Below, one piece after another: positions 52,555-60,729 of a stretch of 64,000 bases of DNA; positions within the stretch are counted from its first letter, which is position 1; each line of letters begins with the position of its first letter. This DNA comes from Rhizobium indicum. GTDB lineage: Bacteria; Pseudomonadota; Alphaproteobacteria; Rhizobiales; Rhizobiaceae. The DNA is taken from contig NZ_CP054021.1 in NCBI RefSeq assembly GCF_005862305.2, forward strand, positions 2,046,001 through 2,110,000, read 5' to 3'. A program made the position numbers and the translations under genes. The notes under the pieces are model-generated. The model was not told the origin of the DNA, ran no database searches, and saw only the letters and a list, made by a program, of their open reading frames with translations.

Positions 52555-54458
52555 CCGAACTTGCGATTACCCAAGCGATGCATGCTCCGGGACCCTCCCA
52601 CGAGCCGCTTCTTGTCCCGGTTCTGACCGGACATCGGCGGGCCGAATATCTGTTCTTGGCGGCCGTATGGGCCTGCGCCTTCGCCTATTTCTGGATCTGG
52701 TGGCTGGAGCCGCGCCATCACGTCGATGCTTTCGGCACGATTACGGTGAGCCTCGTTCTTGCCTGGGTTACCGCTCTGCCGGCCTATTTCATCGTCGTCT
52801 TCTATCGGGCGGCAAGACCGAACGGTCCCTTGCGCCTGCCGGCGGGCAGTCGAGTGGCCATGGTCGTGACCAAGGCGCCGGCCGAACCCTTCTCGGTCGT
52901 CCGTGAGACCCTGCTGGCAATGCTTGCCCAGGAGGTGGAACACGACACCTGGCTTGCCGACGAAGACCCTTCCCCCGAGACTCTCGACTGGTGCTCCGGG
53001 CACGGGGTCCTCGTCTCGACCCGCAAGGGGCGATCCGATTATCATCGGACGTCGTGGCCCCGACGCACGCGGTGCAAGGAAGGCAACCTCGCCTTCTTCT
53101 ACGACCACTACGGCTACAGCCGCTACGATTTCGTGGCGCAACTCGATGCGGATCATGTTCCCGCGCCCGACTATCTCTTCCATATGCTGCGTCCGTTCGC
53201 CGATCCAAAGGTCGGCTATGTCTCCGCCCCCAGCATTTGCGACAAGAACGCTTCCGAAAGCTGGTCGGCACGTGGAAGGCTCTATGCCGAGGCCAGCATG
53301 CATGGCTCGCTCCAAGCCGGTTACAATGGCGGCCTGGCGCCGATGTGCATAGGGTCGCATTACGCGGTACGTACCGTCGCCCTCAAACAGATCGGCGGCC
53401 TCGGTCCGGAGTTGGCTGAAGACCATTCGACGACATTGATGATGAATGCCGGCGGCTGGCGGGGTGTGCATGCGCTGGATGCCATCGCCCATGGTGACGG
53501 CCCCAGAACCTTCAGCGATCTCGTGACGCAGGAATTCCAGTGGTCGCGCAGCCTGGTCATGGTGCTGTTGCGGTACTCGCCCAGCCTCCTCGGCCGGCTG
53601 CCGCCCCGGCTCAAGTTCCAGTTCCTCTTTTCGCAACTCTGGTATCCGCTTTTTGCGTTCTTTATGTTGCTCATGTTTGCATTGCCGATCATCGCGCTCG
53701 TGCGCGGCCAGAACTTCGTGACGGTGACCTACCCCGATTTCCTGGCGCATTTCGCACCGCTTTCTATCGCTCTCGTGGTGATGGCTTATCGCTGGCGCGC
53801 CAGCAGCTCGTTCCGCCCCTACGACGCCAAGATCCTGAGCTGGGAATGCATGCTCTTTCTCTTCGCGCGCTGGCCCTGGGCGCTCGCCGGCACGCTGGCT
53901 GCGGTGCACGATTTTGTGACAGGCTCCTTCGTCGATTTCCGCGTCACGCCGAAAGGCCGGTCCGAAGTCGATCTGCTGCCGGTGCGTGTCCTTGCGCCCT
54001 ACGCTTTGCTGGCGCTCATGGCGGTATTGCCTGCCCTGGCAATCGGCGATGCCGGCGCCTCCAAGGGTGGCTACTTCTTTACCATCCTGAACGCCGCAAT
54101 CTACTGCGCGCTGCTGTTGGTCATCGTCGGGCGCCATTCGAAGGAAAATACGGTTGCGGCGGCCCCGCGTTTCTACCGTCCGGCGATGGCGACCGTGCTT
54201 CTTGCGCTTGTCGCGTTGCCGGGCGCTGCAACCATCATGCGCGGAAAGGATGCGACCGAGGCACTCGCCTGGGGCAGCGGCCGCCTTCAGCTGTTCGAAG
54301 AGCGCTACGCCGCCTCCGGTGCAGGCCGGGGCGGGACCGCCCTGCGCACGATCTTCTTCAAACCACGATGGATTTCCGATCCGGAGGAGATCCAACTGAG
54401 AACGGATGCCGCTCACCCGGATGTGCGGCCGAGCGTGGAGGAAATACACAATGCATAG
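52551..54458 (+). CDS. membrane glycosyltransferase, family 2 (cellulose-synthase-like)
   Basis: 635 residues. Two membrane helices lie near 28-80, then a GT2 catalytic domain with WLADEDPSPETL, QLDADHVPAPDY (DxD near 198), ELAEDHSTTL (ED near 290) and QEFQWSRS (QxxQW near 327), then four to six membrane helices. It matches processive synthases that polymerise and extrude a chain. With UDP-xylose and UDP-arabinose made next door it probably builds a pentose-containing polymer. It starts at GTG, overlapping the epimerase stop, and overlaps the GH26 gene by eight bases. No bcsB or PilZ partner is seen. Confidence 0.9.
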   Translation: MTELAITQAMHAPGPSHEPLLVPVLTGHRRAEYLFLAAVWACAFAYFWIWWLEPRHHVDAFGTITVSLVLAWVTALPAYFIVVFYRAARPNGPLRLPAGSRVAMVVTKAPAEPFSVVRETLLAMLAQEVEHDTWLADEDPSPETLDWCSGHGVLVSTRKGRSDYHRTSWPRRTRCKEGNLAFFYDHYGYSRYDFVAQLDADHVPAPDYLFHMLRPFADPKVGYVSAPSICDKNASESWSARGRLYAEASMHGSLQAGYNGGLAPMCIGSHYAVRTVALKQIGGLGPELAEDHSTTLMMNAGGWRGVHALDAIAHGDGPRTFSDLVTQEFQWSRSLVMVLLRYSPSLLGRLPPRLKFQFLFSQLWYPLFAFFMLLMFALPIIALVRGQNFVTVTYPDFLAHFAPLSIALVVMAYRWRASSSFRPYDAKILSWECMLFLFARWPWALAGTLAAVHDFVTGSFVDFRVTPKGRSEVDLLPVRVLAPYALLALMAVLPALAIGDAGASKGGYFFTILNAAIYCALLLVIVGRHSKENTVAAAPRFYRPAMATVLLALVALPGAATIMRGKDATEALAWGSGRLQLFEERYAASGAGRGGTALRTIFFKPRWISDPEEIQLRTDAAHPDVRPSVEEIHNA

Positions 54459-55416
54459 CCCATCCAAAATAGCCCTGTTGTCGTTAACCGGCCTGTTGCT
54501 GTCGGGAGTCGCGGTCCTGCCTACCGCTCTGGGCAGTTCTGCCGAAGGGCAGCCGCTTGCAATGACGATATCGTCCATTGCGCCGCCGACCAAAATGCCG
54601 GTCGTCACGAAGGAGTCGATCACGTTCGGCGCCTATGATCCGCACGGAGATTTAGGCGCCTCGCCCGATTCGAAGATCGAACACCTCTTCCTGCCCTGGG
54701 AAGATGTCGATCTGCGCACGCTCGTCCTCGCCGACGATTATGCGCAAGCGCGTGGCCGCACCCTGCTGATCTCGGTCGAGCCCTGGACCTGGTCGACCGG
54801 TTCGCGCCAAACCTCGCAGGAACTGCTGCACAGCATCCTCAACGGTTCGCGCGATGCGAACATGGCCGCCGTCTGCTCGACTGCTGCCAAGCTGAAAAGT
54901 CCGGTCATCATTCGCTGGGGACAGGAAATGGACGAAACCGACAGCCAGTTCTCCTGGTCGCATTGGCAGGGCGACGATTATGCCAAGGCCTATCGCCGGA
55001 TGGTGGAGGTCTGCAAGGTCCACCTGAAGACGGCCAAATACATGTGGTCACCGAAGGGCAATGAGGGGCTTCAAGCCTTTTATCCCGGCAACGATGTCGT
55101 CGATCTTATCGGGCTCTCGGTCTTTGGCCTGGAGCAATACGACAGGGACAAGACTGGCCGTGACCAGACGTTTGCCGAGCACCTTGCGCCCGGATACGCC
55201 CGTGTCGCTGGTTACGGCAAGCCCATCATGGTTGCCGAACTCGGCTACGAAGGCGGCGATTCCTTCGTGCGAAACTGGGCTGAGAGCGTAACGAAACGCT
55301 ATCCCCAGTTCCCGGCCCTCAGCGCCGTTATCTACTTCAACGACCGTGAAGTCTATCCGTGGCCGGACGGCTATGGCCGCCCCGACTGGCGGGTCGTCCG
55401 CGAAAGCATCAATTGA
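54451..55416 (+). CDS. GH26-family secreted glycoside hydrolase
   Basis: 321 residues with an N-terminal signal peptide/anchor (IALLSLTGLLLSGVAVLPTAL). The (beta/alpha)8 domain has the acid/base Glu in IRWGQEMDETDSQFSW near residue 159 and the nucleophile Glu in IMVAELGYEGGDSF near 263, as in the GH26 beta-mannanase/xylanase family. It probably trims or cuts the polymer as it leaves the cell; the linkage is not predictable. GGAGGAAATACACA precedes the ATG, which overlaps the glycosyltransferase end. Confidence 0.87.
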   Translation: MHSPSKIALLSLTGLLLSGVAVLPTALGSSAEGQPLAMTISSIAPPTKMPVVTKESITFGAYDPHGDLGASPDSKIEHLFLPWEDVDLRTLVLADDYAQARGRTLLISVEPWTWSTGSRQTSQELLHSILNGSRDANMAAVCSTAAKLKSPVIIRWGQEMDETDSQFSWSHWQGDDYAKAYRRMVEVCKVHLKTAKYMWSPKGNEGLQAFYPGNDVVDLIGLSVFGLEQYDRDKTGRDQTFAEHLAPGYARVAGYGKPIMVAELGYEGGDSFVRNWAESVTKRYPQFPALSAVIYFNDREVYPWPDGYGRPDWRVVRESIN

Positions 55417-55434
55417 ACAACAAGGAACCTGAAC

Positions 55435-55944
55435 ATGTCCATGCTTCAAAAAATGTTCCTGGCCGTGGCCCTGACCAGCGGTATCGCCACGGCCGCGTCC
55501 GCTGCCGGAACCAATGAGCCTGCGGGGATCGAGACCGCAAAGCCGATGAGCAGCGCGGAAATCTATCGGCTCTACAACCAGAATTCCTGGATGTGGAAAG
55601 CCGGCGCCGGCTACTTCTCCGCAAAGGCGCGTCGCTTTACCGCCTGGTCGCGGGAAAATGGCTCGCCGTCCTTCGGCACGGGCCGCTGGTTCATCACGGA
55701 GTCGGGTAAACTCTGCTTCAACGCCGACTGGCACGCCAAGACCGGAACGGCGACGGCGATCACCTGCTTCAGCCACCGCAAGAAGGGTGGCCTGATTTAT
55801 CAGAAACGCGAACCGGACGGTGAATGGTACGTTTTCAAGAGCGCACCGGCACAAGCCACCGACGAATTCGCAAAGCTTCGCCACGGCGACTACGTGAGGT
55901 CTCAATTGGGGGGAATTGAGACGAGCGTCAGTAAGACCAAATAA
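55435..55944 (+). CDS. DUF995-family secreted protein
   Basis: 169 residues. The signal peptide is MLQKMFLAVALTSGIATAASA. The mature part (MSSAEIYRLYNQNSWMWKAGAGYFSAKARRFTAW, GTGRWFITESGKLCFNADWHAKTG) matches DUF995, a family of unknown function seen next to rhizobial polysaccharide genes. Two Cys (LCFNADW, ITCFSH) could pair. It is the last gene of the operon, 18 bp after the hydrolase stop, with AAGGAACC upstream. Confidence 0.87.
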   Translation: MSMLQKMFLAVALTSGIATAASAAGTNEPAGIETAKPMSSAEIYRLYNQNSWMWKAGAGYFSAKARRFTAWSRENGSPSFGTGRWFITESGKLCFNADWHAKTGTATAITCFSHRKKGGLIYQKREPDGEWYVFKSAPAQATDEFAKLRHGDYVRSQLGGIETSVSKTK

Positions 55945-55956
55945 AGGCGAAGCTAG

Positions 55957-56022
55957 GGGTTGCGCGCGGCCGAGGCGCCATCTGTATCCTTGTAGGAGCC
56001 GATGCCTGCGCGCAACCCTTTT
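55957..56022 (+). terminator. long rod-like hairpin, operon terminator or structured RNA
   Basis: GGGTTGCGCGC and GCGCGCAACCC form an eleven-bp outer stem, followed by TTTT. The ~40-nt inside can continue as AGGC/GCCT, ATC/GAT and TCCT-TGT-AGGA, so the whole forms a rod. It likely ends the polysaccharide operon and may also separate it from the convergent tRNA gene. Confidence 0.6.
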
Positions 56023-56074
56023 CATAAAAGATTGCGAAGCGCCTTCAAAAGGCGGCGAACGGGCTGAGGGTGAG

Positions 56075-56148
56075 TGGAGCGGGTGAAGGGAATCGAACCC
56101 TCGTATTCAGCTTGGGAAGCTGCTGCTCTACCATTGAGCTACACCCGC
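56075..56148 (-). tRNA. tRNA-Gly (anticodon CCC)
   Basis: The minus strand folds as a cloverleaf: acceptor GCGGGTG...CACCCGC with discriminator T and encoded CCA, D-arm GCTC-AATGGTA-GAGC, anticodon loop TTCCCAA with stem GCAGC/GCTGA-type pairing, and T-arm GAGGG-TTCGATTC-CCTTC. Anticodon CCC reads GGG glycine codons. No integrase or direct repeat borders it. Confidence 0.95.
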
Positions 56149-56207
56149 GACGAAGCGAGATTTCCAACAGATGGGGGCCGCTGTCAAGTCGCGCCGGGTG
56201 CAACGCT

Positions 56208-57302
56208 TCAGATGCGGAAGTGCTTCGACAGTTTCAGGCCCTGGGCCTGGTAGTTGGAGCCGAGGCCGGAGCCGTAGAGGCTGGCCGGCTTTTCCTGCAT
56301 ATGCTCGTAGACAAGGCGGCCGACGATCTGGCCGTCTTCGAGAATGAAGGGCACTTCGTGGCTGCGCACTTCGAGCACCGCGCGGCTGCCGCGTCCGCCG
56401 GCAGGCGCATGGCCGAAGCCCGGATCGAAGAAGCCGGCATAATGGACACGGAATTCGCCGACCAGCGGATCGAACGGCGTCATCTCGGCTGCATAATCCG
56501 GCGGCACGTGCACCGCCTCGCGCGAGACGAGGATATAGAATTCGTCGGGATCGAGGATCAGCTCGTTGCGGCCGCGGCTGTGGAGCGGTTCCCAGAAATC
56601 GAAGAGGTCATGCTCGGCCTTCTTGTCGACGTCGACGACGGCGGTGTGATGTTTTCCGCGATAACCGATCAGGCCGTCCTTGTCTCCGGCGAGGTCGATC
56701 GACAGGGCGATGCCGCCGCCGGAAACGTTGGGCAACTTGCTGGCGACCAGCGTCTCGCTCTCGTGCAGCTTCAAAAGTTCCGGCTCGCCGAGCAGGGCCT
56801 GGCCGACGCGGAAACGGATCTGCGACAGGCGTGAGCCGCGGCGCACGACGATCGGGAAGGTGCGCGGGCTGATTTCGAGATAGAGCGGGCCGGAATAGCC
56901 TGCCGGGATCTTGTCGAATTCCTGGGCGTAATCGGTGATGACGCGGGTGAAGATATCGAGGCGCCCGGTCGAGCTCTTCGGGTTGGCCGAGGCCGACATG
57001 TCGGCCGGCAGCGCTAAGCTCTCCATCAGCGGCACGATGTAGACGCAGCCGGTTTCGAGCACCGCCCCTTCGGAGAGGTCGATCACGTGCAGGCTCAGCC
57101 GGTCGAGCTTGTCGGACACCAGATGCGAGGGGCCTGGCATGAAGCTGGCGCGCACGCGAAAAGCCTTGCCGCCCAAGCGCAGATCGAGGCTTGCCGGCTG
57201 GATCTGGTCGCGGTCCAGCTCCCGCTCGGAGAGCAGACGCCCCGTTTCGAACAGCGCGGAGATCGCGCGATCCGCCAGAATTCCCGTTTCGCGAGCCATC
57301 AT
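56208..57302 (-). CDS. dcd: 2'-deoxycytidine 5'-triphosphate deaminase, long form
   Basis: 364 residues, about twice the usual Dcd because two Dcd-like halves are fused. The N-terminal half has ANPKSSTGRLDIFTRV, which carries the family's SSxGR catalytic motif, and the C-terminal half has the related EVRSHEVPFILEDGQIVGRLVYEHM. It converts dCTP to dUTP for thymidylate synthesis. Two tandem ATGs share the GATGAGGC signal. It is divergent from metZ and downstream faces tRNA-Gly. Confidence 0.92.
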   Translation of the reverse strand: MMARETGILADRAISALFETGRLLSERELDRDQIQPASLDLRLGGKAFRVRASFMPGPSHLVSDKLDRLSLHVIDLSEGAVLETGCVYIVPLMESLALPADMSASANPKSSTGRLDIFTRVITDYAQEFDKIPAGYSGPLYLEISPRTFPIVVRRGSRLSQIRFRVGQALLGEPELLKLHESETLVASKLPNVSGGGIALSIDLAGDKDGLIGYRGKHHTAVVDVDKKAEHDLFDFWEPLHSRGRNELILDPDEFYILVSREAVHVPPDYAAEMTPFDPLVGEFRVHYAGFFDPGFGHAPAGGRGSRAVLEVRSHEVPFILEDGQIVGRLVYEHMQEKPASLYGSGLGSNYQAQGLKLSKHFRI

Positions 57303-57345
57303 GCCTCATCCATCATTTGCCGCCGACAAAACCAAACTCGGGGAA

Positions 57346-57374
57346 TTGACGCAAGCAGCTAACAGCAGTATTGC
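57346..57374 (+). promoter_or_regulatory. metZ: probable metZ promoter
   Basis: TTGACG and TATTGC with a 17-bp spacer. Transcription would begin near 57381, directly at the riboswitch, so the aptamer would be at the 5' end of the message. The -10 match is weak (3 of 6). Confidence 0.5.
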
Positions 57375-57384
57375 AGAATTATCC

Positions 57385-57443
57385 CGTGGTGATTTGGCCG
57401 GTCGGCTTGCAGCCACGTTAAACAAGTGGCTAAAAAGACCGGG
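57385..57443 (+). promoter_or_regulatory. metZ: SAM-II riboswitch (metA motif)
   Basis: The conserved blocks of the SAM-II aptamer occur in order: CGTGGTGATTTGG, CGGCTTGCAGCCACGTTAAA and GTGGCTAAAAAG. P1 is formed by CGTGG and CCACG, and the 3' tail provides the pseudoknot. It binds S-adenosylmethionine and sits upstream of methionine-synthesis genes in alphaproteobacteria. Here it controls metZ, and a terminator follows directly. Confidence 0.93.
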
Positions 57444-57447
57444 TTGA

Positions 57448-57477
57448 AACCGGTCTGCTTTTGCGACCGGTTTTTTT
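57448..57477 (+). terminator. metZ: riboswitch-controlled attenuator terminator
   Basis: AACCGGTC and GACCGGTT pair over eight bp with loop TGCTTTTGC, followed by seven T. An alternative pairing uses GACCGG at 57437-57442, at the aptamer's 3' edge, with CCGGTC of the terminator 5' arm. Confidence 0.88.
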
Positions 57478-57496
57478 GTTATGTGAAGGTGATGGC

Positions 57497-58681
57497 ATGA
57501 GCAAGACCTGGCGCCCCGCAACCCAACTCGTCCACGGTGGCACGCTGCGTTCGCAATATGGCGAGACGTCCGAGGCAATCTATCTCACCCAAGGCTTCGT
57601 CTACGAGACGTCGGAGGCGGCCGAAGCCCGCTTCAAGGGCGAGACGGAGGGCTTCATCTACGCCCGCTACGGCAGCCCCACCAACGACATGTTCGAAAAG
57701 CGCATGTGCATGCTCGAAGGCGCCGAAGACGCGCGCGCCACCGCTTCCGGCATGGCCGCCGTAACCGCGGCGATCCTCTGCCAGCTGAAATCAGGCGATC
57801 ATATCGTCGCTGCGCGCGCTCTCTTCGGCTCCTGCCGCTGGGTCGTCGAGACGCTGGCGCCGAAATACGGCATCGACTGCACGCTGATCGACGGCCGGGA
57901 TCTGGCGAACTGGGAAAAGGCGATCACTTCGAAGACCAAGGTGTTCTTCCTGGAAAGCCCGACCAACCCGACGCTCGAAGTGATCGATATCGCCGGCGTC
58001 GCCAAGCTCGCCAACCAGATCGGCGCCAAGGTCGTCGTCGACAACGTCTTCGCCACACCGCTCTTCCAGAAGCCCCTGGAGCTCGGCGCTCATATCGTCG
58101 TCTATTCCGCCACCAAGCATATTGACGGCCAGGGCCGCTGCCTCGGCGGCGTCGTGCTTTCCGACAAGGAATGGATCGACGAGAACCTGCACGACTACTT
58201 CCGCCATACCGGCCCGGCGATGTCGCCTTTCAATGCCTGGACGCTGTTGAAGGGCATCGAGACGCTGCCGCTGCGCGTGCGCCAGCAGACCGAGAATGCG
58301 GCAAAGATCGCCGATTTCCTGGCCGAGCAAGGCAAGGTCGCCAAGGTGATCTATCCCGGCCGCAAGGACCATCCGCAGGCCGATATCATCGCCAAGCAGA
58401 TGACCGGCGGCTCGACGCTGGTCGCCTTCGAGCTGAAGGGCGGCAAGGATGCGGCCTTCGCGCTACAGAACGCGCTCCAGATCATCAAGATCTCCAACAA
58501 TCTCGGCGACAGCAAGAGCCTGATCACCCATCCGGCAACGACGACGCACAAGAACCTGACCGAAGAGGCGCGCGCCGAACTCGGCATTTCTCCGGGCACG
58601 GTCCGCCTTTCGGCCGGCATCGAGGATACCGACGACCTGATCGAGGATTTCGCTCGGGCGCTCGCCAAGGTTTCGGCCTGA
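57497..58681 (+). CDS. metZ: O-succinylhomoserine sulfhydrylase
   Basis: 394 residues of the Cys/Met-metabolism PLP family. The cofactor Lys is in VVYSATKHIDGQGRCLGG near residue 210. FLESPTNPTLEVIDI and the C-terminal SNNLGDSKSLITHPATTTH are typical, and the SAM-II control fits MetZ, which makes homocysteine from O-succinylhomoserine and sulfide. The ATG has AAGGTGATGGC upstream. It is monocistronic here. MetB/cystathionine gamma-synthase is less likely. Confidence 0.92.
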   Translation: MSKTWRPATQLVHGGTLRSQYGETSEAIYLTQGFVYETSEAAEARFKGETEGFIYARYGSPTNDMFEKRMCMLEGAEDARATASGMAAVTAAILCQLKSGDHIVAARALFGSCRWVVETLAPKYGIDCTLIDGRDLANWEKAITSKTKVFFLESPTNPTLEVIDIAGVAKLANQIGAKVVVDNVFATPLFQKPLELGAHIVVYSATKHIDGQGRCLGGVVLSDKEWIDENLHDYFRHTGPAMSPFNAWTLLKGIETLPLRVRQQTENAAKIADFLAEQGKVAKVIYPGRKDHPQADIIAKQMTGGSTLVAFELKGGKDAAFALQNALQIIKISNNLGDSKSLITHPATTTHKNLTEEARAELGISPGTVRLSAGIEDTDDLIEDFARALAKVSA

Positions 58682-58693
58682 TCGACAGATAAA

Positions 58694-58720
58694 CGGCCGG
58701 ACCTCACCAGGGTTCGGCCG
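58694..58720 (+). terminator. hairpin after metZ
   Basis: CGGCCGGACC and GGTTCGGCCG form a ten-bp stem (one G-U) with a seven-base loop, 12 nt after the metZ stop. Only a weak U-rich tail follows. Confidence 0.6.
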
Positions 58721-58728
58721 AATCTCAT

Positions 58729-58827
58729 TAAAGCGCGTCGCGATCTTTCAGATTCGCTCCTCGCGCTTTAGTTTTTGTTTTTACGCATGTCGCGCAAAAC
58801 CGCTGCACACTTTTGCGCGCCATGCTT
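58729..58827. repeat. RIME-type element, full length
   Basis: First palindrome TAAAGCGCGTCGCGATC...CGCGCTTTA, linker with GTTTTTGTTTTTACG, second palindrome GCATGTCGCGCAAAA...TTTTGCGCGCCATGC with loop CCGCTGCACAC. It takes the left part of the 359-bp gap before apaG; the right part contains AT-rich promoter-like DNA with TATAAGAT near 59001. Confidence 0.82.
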
Positions 58828-59040
58828 GGGGTTCGGCCGTTCCGGATCTCACCAAGGTGAGACCGGGGGAACAAGTTTGCCCGCCGTGGCGTTCCGAAAC
58901 GGAATTAACACTGACAATTAGGCTTAACGATCGAAAGCCCTGCGGATCACAGCCATTTCAGCGATGATAATTGTTCCGTTTCTTGACGGACAGGGCCTCT
59001 TATAAGATACGGGTAACATATCTTGACTAAGGTGCAAGGC

Positions 59041-59433
59041 ATGTATCGCGCCCTCACAAGAGAGATCGAAGTAGTCGTCGAGCCGTTCTATCTGGAGGAG
59101 CAATCCGATCCGGAAGACGATCGCTATGTCTGGGGTTACCGGATTGTCATCAGCAACAATTCCGGCATAGCCGTTCGGCTGGTCAATCGTTACTGGAACA
59201 TCACGGACCAGAACGGCCAGGTGGACGAGGTGACCGGCCCCGGCGTCGTCGGCGAGCAGCCGCGGCTCAGCCCCGGCGACACCTACGAATATTCCTCCGG
59301 CTGCCCGCTCGACACGCCCTCAGGGTTGATGTTCGGCCATTACCAGATGGAAACGGACGACGGCGAGATGTTCGATGTCGACATCCCCGCCTTCTCGCTG
59401 GATTCGCCTGGGCTGCTGCGCGTGCTTAACTGA
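59041..59433 (+). CDS. apaG: ApaG (Co2+/Mg2+ efflux-associated, FN3-like domain)
   Basis: 130 residues, exactly ApaG size: [69 protein letters not shown]. The fold is a fibronectin-like beta sandwich. Its role is uncertain; E. coli mutants show altered cobalt resistance (family knowledge). ATG after AAGGTGCAAGGC is taken; a TTG six codons upstream is unlikely. It is convergent with hslO across a repeat. Confidence 0.95.
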   Translation: MYRALTREIEVVVEPFYLEEQSDPEDDRYVWGYRIVISNNSGIAVRLVNRYWNITDQNGQVDEVTGPGVVGEQPRLSPGDTYEYSSGCPLDTPSGLMFGHYQMETDDGEMFDVDIPAFSLDSPGLLRVLN

Positions 59434-59482
59434 CGTGTAACGCCGAAATCGATCGTGCCCGCTCAAGAGATTGCCGTGGCCC

Positions 59483-59628
59483 GCCCCTCCTCCGCCTGCC
59501 GGCACCATCCTTCGGACCCGTAAACGGGGCAAAGGGACATGCCGCCGACCTCTCCGTTCCTCGCCCACCTCTCGCAAGGCACGTCCCCTCGCCCCGTTTA
59601 CGGGGAGAGGGTTAGGGTGAGGGGCAGC
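59483..59628. repeat. composite inverted repeat, CCCCGTAAACGGGG type (second copy)
   Basis: Left unit CCCGTAAACGGGGC and right unit CCCCGTTTACGGGGAGAG, then GGTTAGGGTGAGGGGCAG identical to the copy at 45361. The left outer arm is decayed. It lies between two convergent genes. Confidence 0.72.
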
Positions 59629-59646
59629 CGTCCATGCGAACTGAGC

Positions 59647-60639
59647 CTATTCCGCCGGCTGAAGCTCGGCCGGCTCAAAGCGATAGGTGGTCGAGCAGAA
59701 TTCGCAGGTGACGGCGATTTCGCCGTTTTCCTGGCTGGCCTCGATCTCTTCGGCCGAAAAACCCTTCAGCACGCCTTTAATCTTGTCGCGCGAGCAGCTG
59801 CAGCGGTCGAAGACGGCGCGCGGTTCGTAGACGCGAACGCCGCGCTCGTGGAACAGGCGGAACAGCAGCCGCTCGGTGCCGACAAGCGGATCGGTCAGTT
59901 CATCGGCGTCGATGGTCTCGACCAGCGAACGCGCTTCGAGCCAGGCATCGTCCTCGCCATGCGGGCGGCTGCCGGTATCGCCGTCGCCGCCGTGGAGATC
60001 CGGCTGGCGCATGCGCTCCGGCGCTTCCGGCAGGAACTGGGCGACGAGGCCGCCGGCCCGCCAGCGATGGCGTGGCTTGCCCGTATCGTCACGGTCGAAG
60101 AGTTCGGCCGCGGCGAGGCGCACGCGCGTCGGGATCTGCTCCGACTGGCGGAAATAGACGCCGGCAATTTCTTCCAGCGTGGTGCCGTCGAGCGGAACGA
60201 TGCCCTGGTAAGGCTGGCTGAACTTGCCCTGGTCGATGGTGAAGGCGAGCACGCCCTTGCCGAGCAGTTGCTCCGGCTCGGTTTCACCCGACTCGATCGC
60301 CTTGTTGAGCAGCGCCTGATCGAAACGGGCATAGGCGCGGACATTTTCCGGCGTCGAGAAATCGGCGACGAGAAGATCGACCGGGCCATCGCCCTTGGTC
60401 TGCACCGTGAACTTGCCGTCGAACTTCAGCGAGGTGCCGAGCAGCACCGTCAGCACGACGACTTCGGCAAGCAGCCGGGCAACGGGTGCGGGATAATGAT
60501 GACGCTCGAGGATCGCATCGAGCATCGGGCCGAGCTGGACGGCGCGGCCGCGCACATCCAGCCCCTCCACCTGGAAGGGGACGACATGGTCATCGCCGGC
60601 GAAATCAAACTGGCCGAGGGCGGCTGCAGCTTCTGCCAT
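59647..60639 (-). CDS. hslO: Hsp33 redox-regulated chaperone
   Basis: 330 residues. The C-terminal zinc centre is RCSCSRDK near residue 280 and CEFCSTTY near 311 (CxC and CxxC). The N-terminal chaperone core starts VVPFQVEGLDVRGRAVQLG. Oxidative stress releases zinc and activates holdase function. CTAGGAGTGA sets the start. It follows argF on the same strand, 90 bp away, and could be in the same operon. Confidence 0.93.
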   Translation of the reverse strand: MAEAAAALGQFDFAGDDHVVPFQVEGLDVRGRAVQLGPMLDAILERHHYPAPVARLLAEVVVLTVLLGTSLKFDGKFTVQTKGDGPVDLLVADFSTPENVRAYARFDQALLNKAIESGETEPEQLLGKGVLAFTIDQGKFSQPYQGIVPLDGTTLEEIAGVYFRQSEQIPTRVRLAAAELFDRDDTGKPRHRWRAGGLVAQFLPEAPERMRQPDLHGGDGDTGSRPHGEDDAWLEARSLVETIDADELTDPLVGTERLLFRLFHERGVRVYEPRAVFDRCSCSRDKIKGVLKGFSAEEIEASQENGEIAVTCEFCSTTYRFEPAELQPAE

Positions 60640-60729
60640 GGCTTTTCACTCCTAGTTTCAGAGCGATGGGCCAGCGTGCCCTTCGCTCACGCGGTCGCGA
60701 GTCTGTCTCTCGCGACGTCCGATTATGGT

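Noticed and set aside
52440..54623. 727-codon minus-strand frame opposite the GT2 gene
   Set aside because: It covers the conserved GT2 motifs on the plus strand and is only low-complexity charged residues; no ribosome site.
56075..56148. tRNA-Gly as an integration site
   Set aside because: No integrase, no direct repeat of the tRNA 3' end and only housekeeping genes on both sides.
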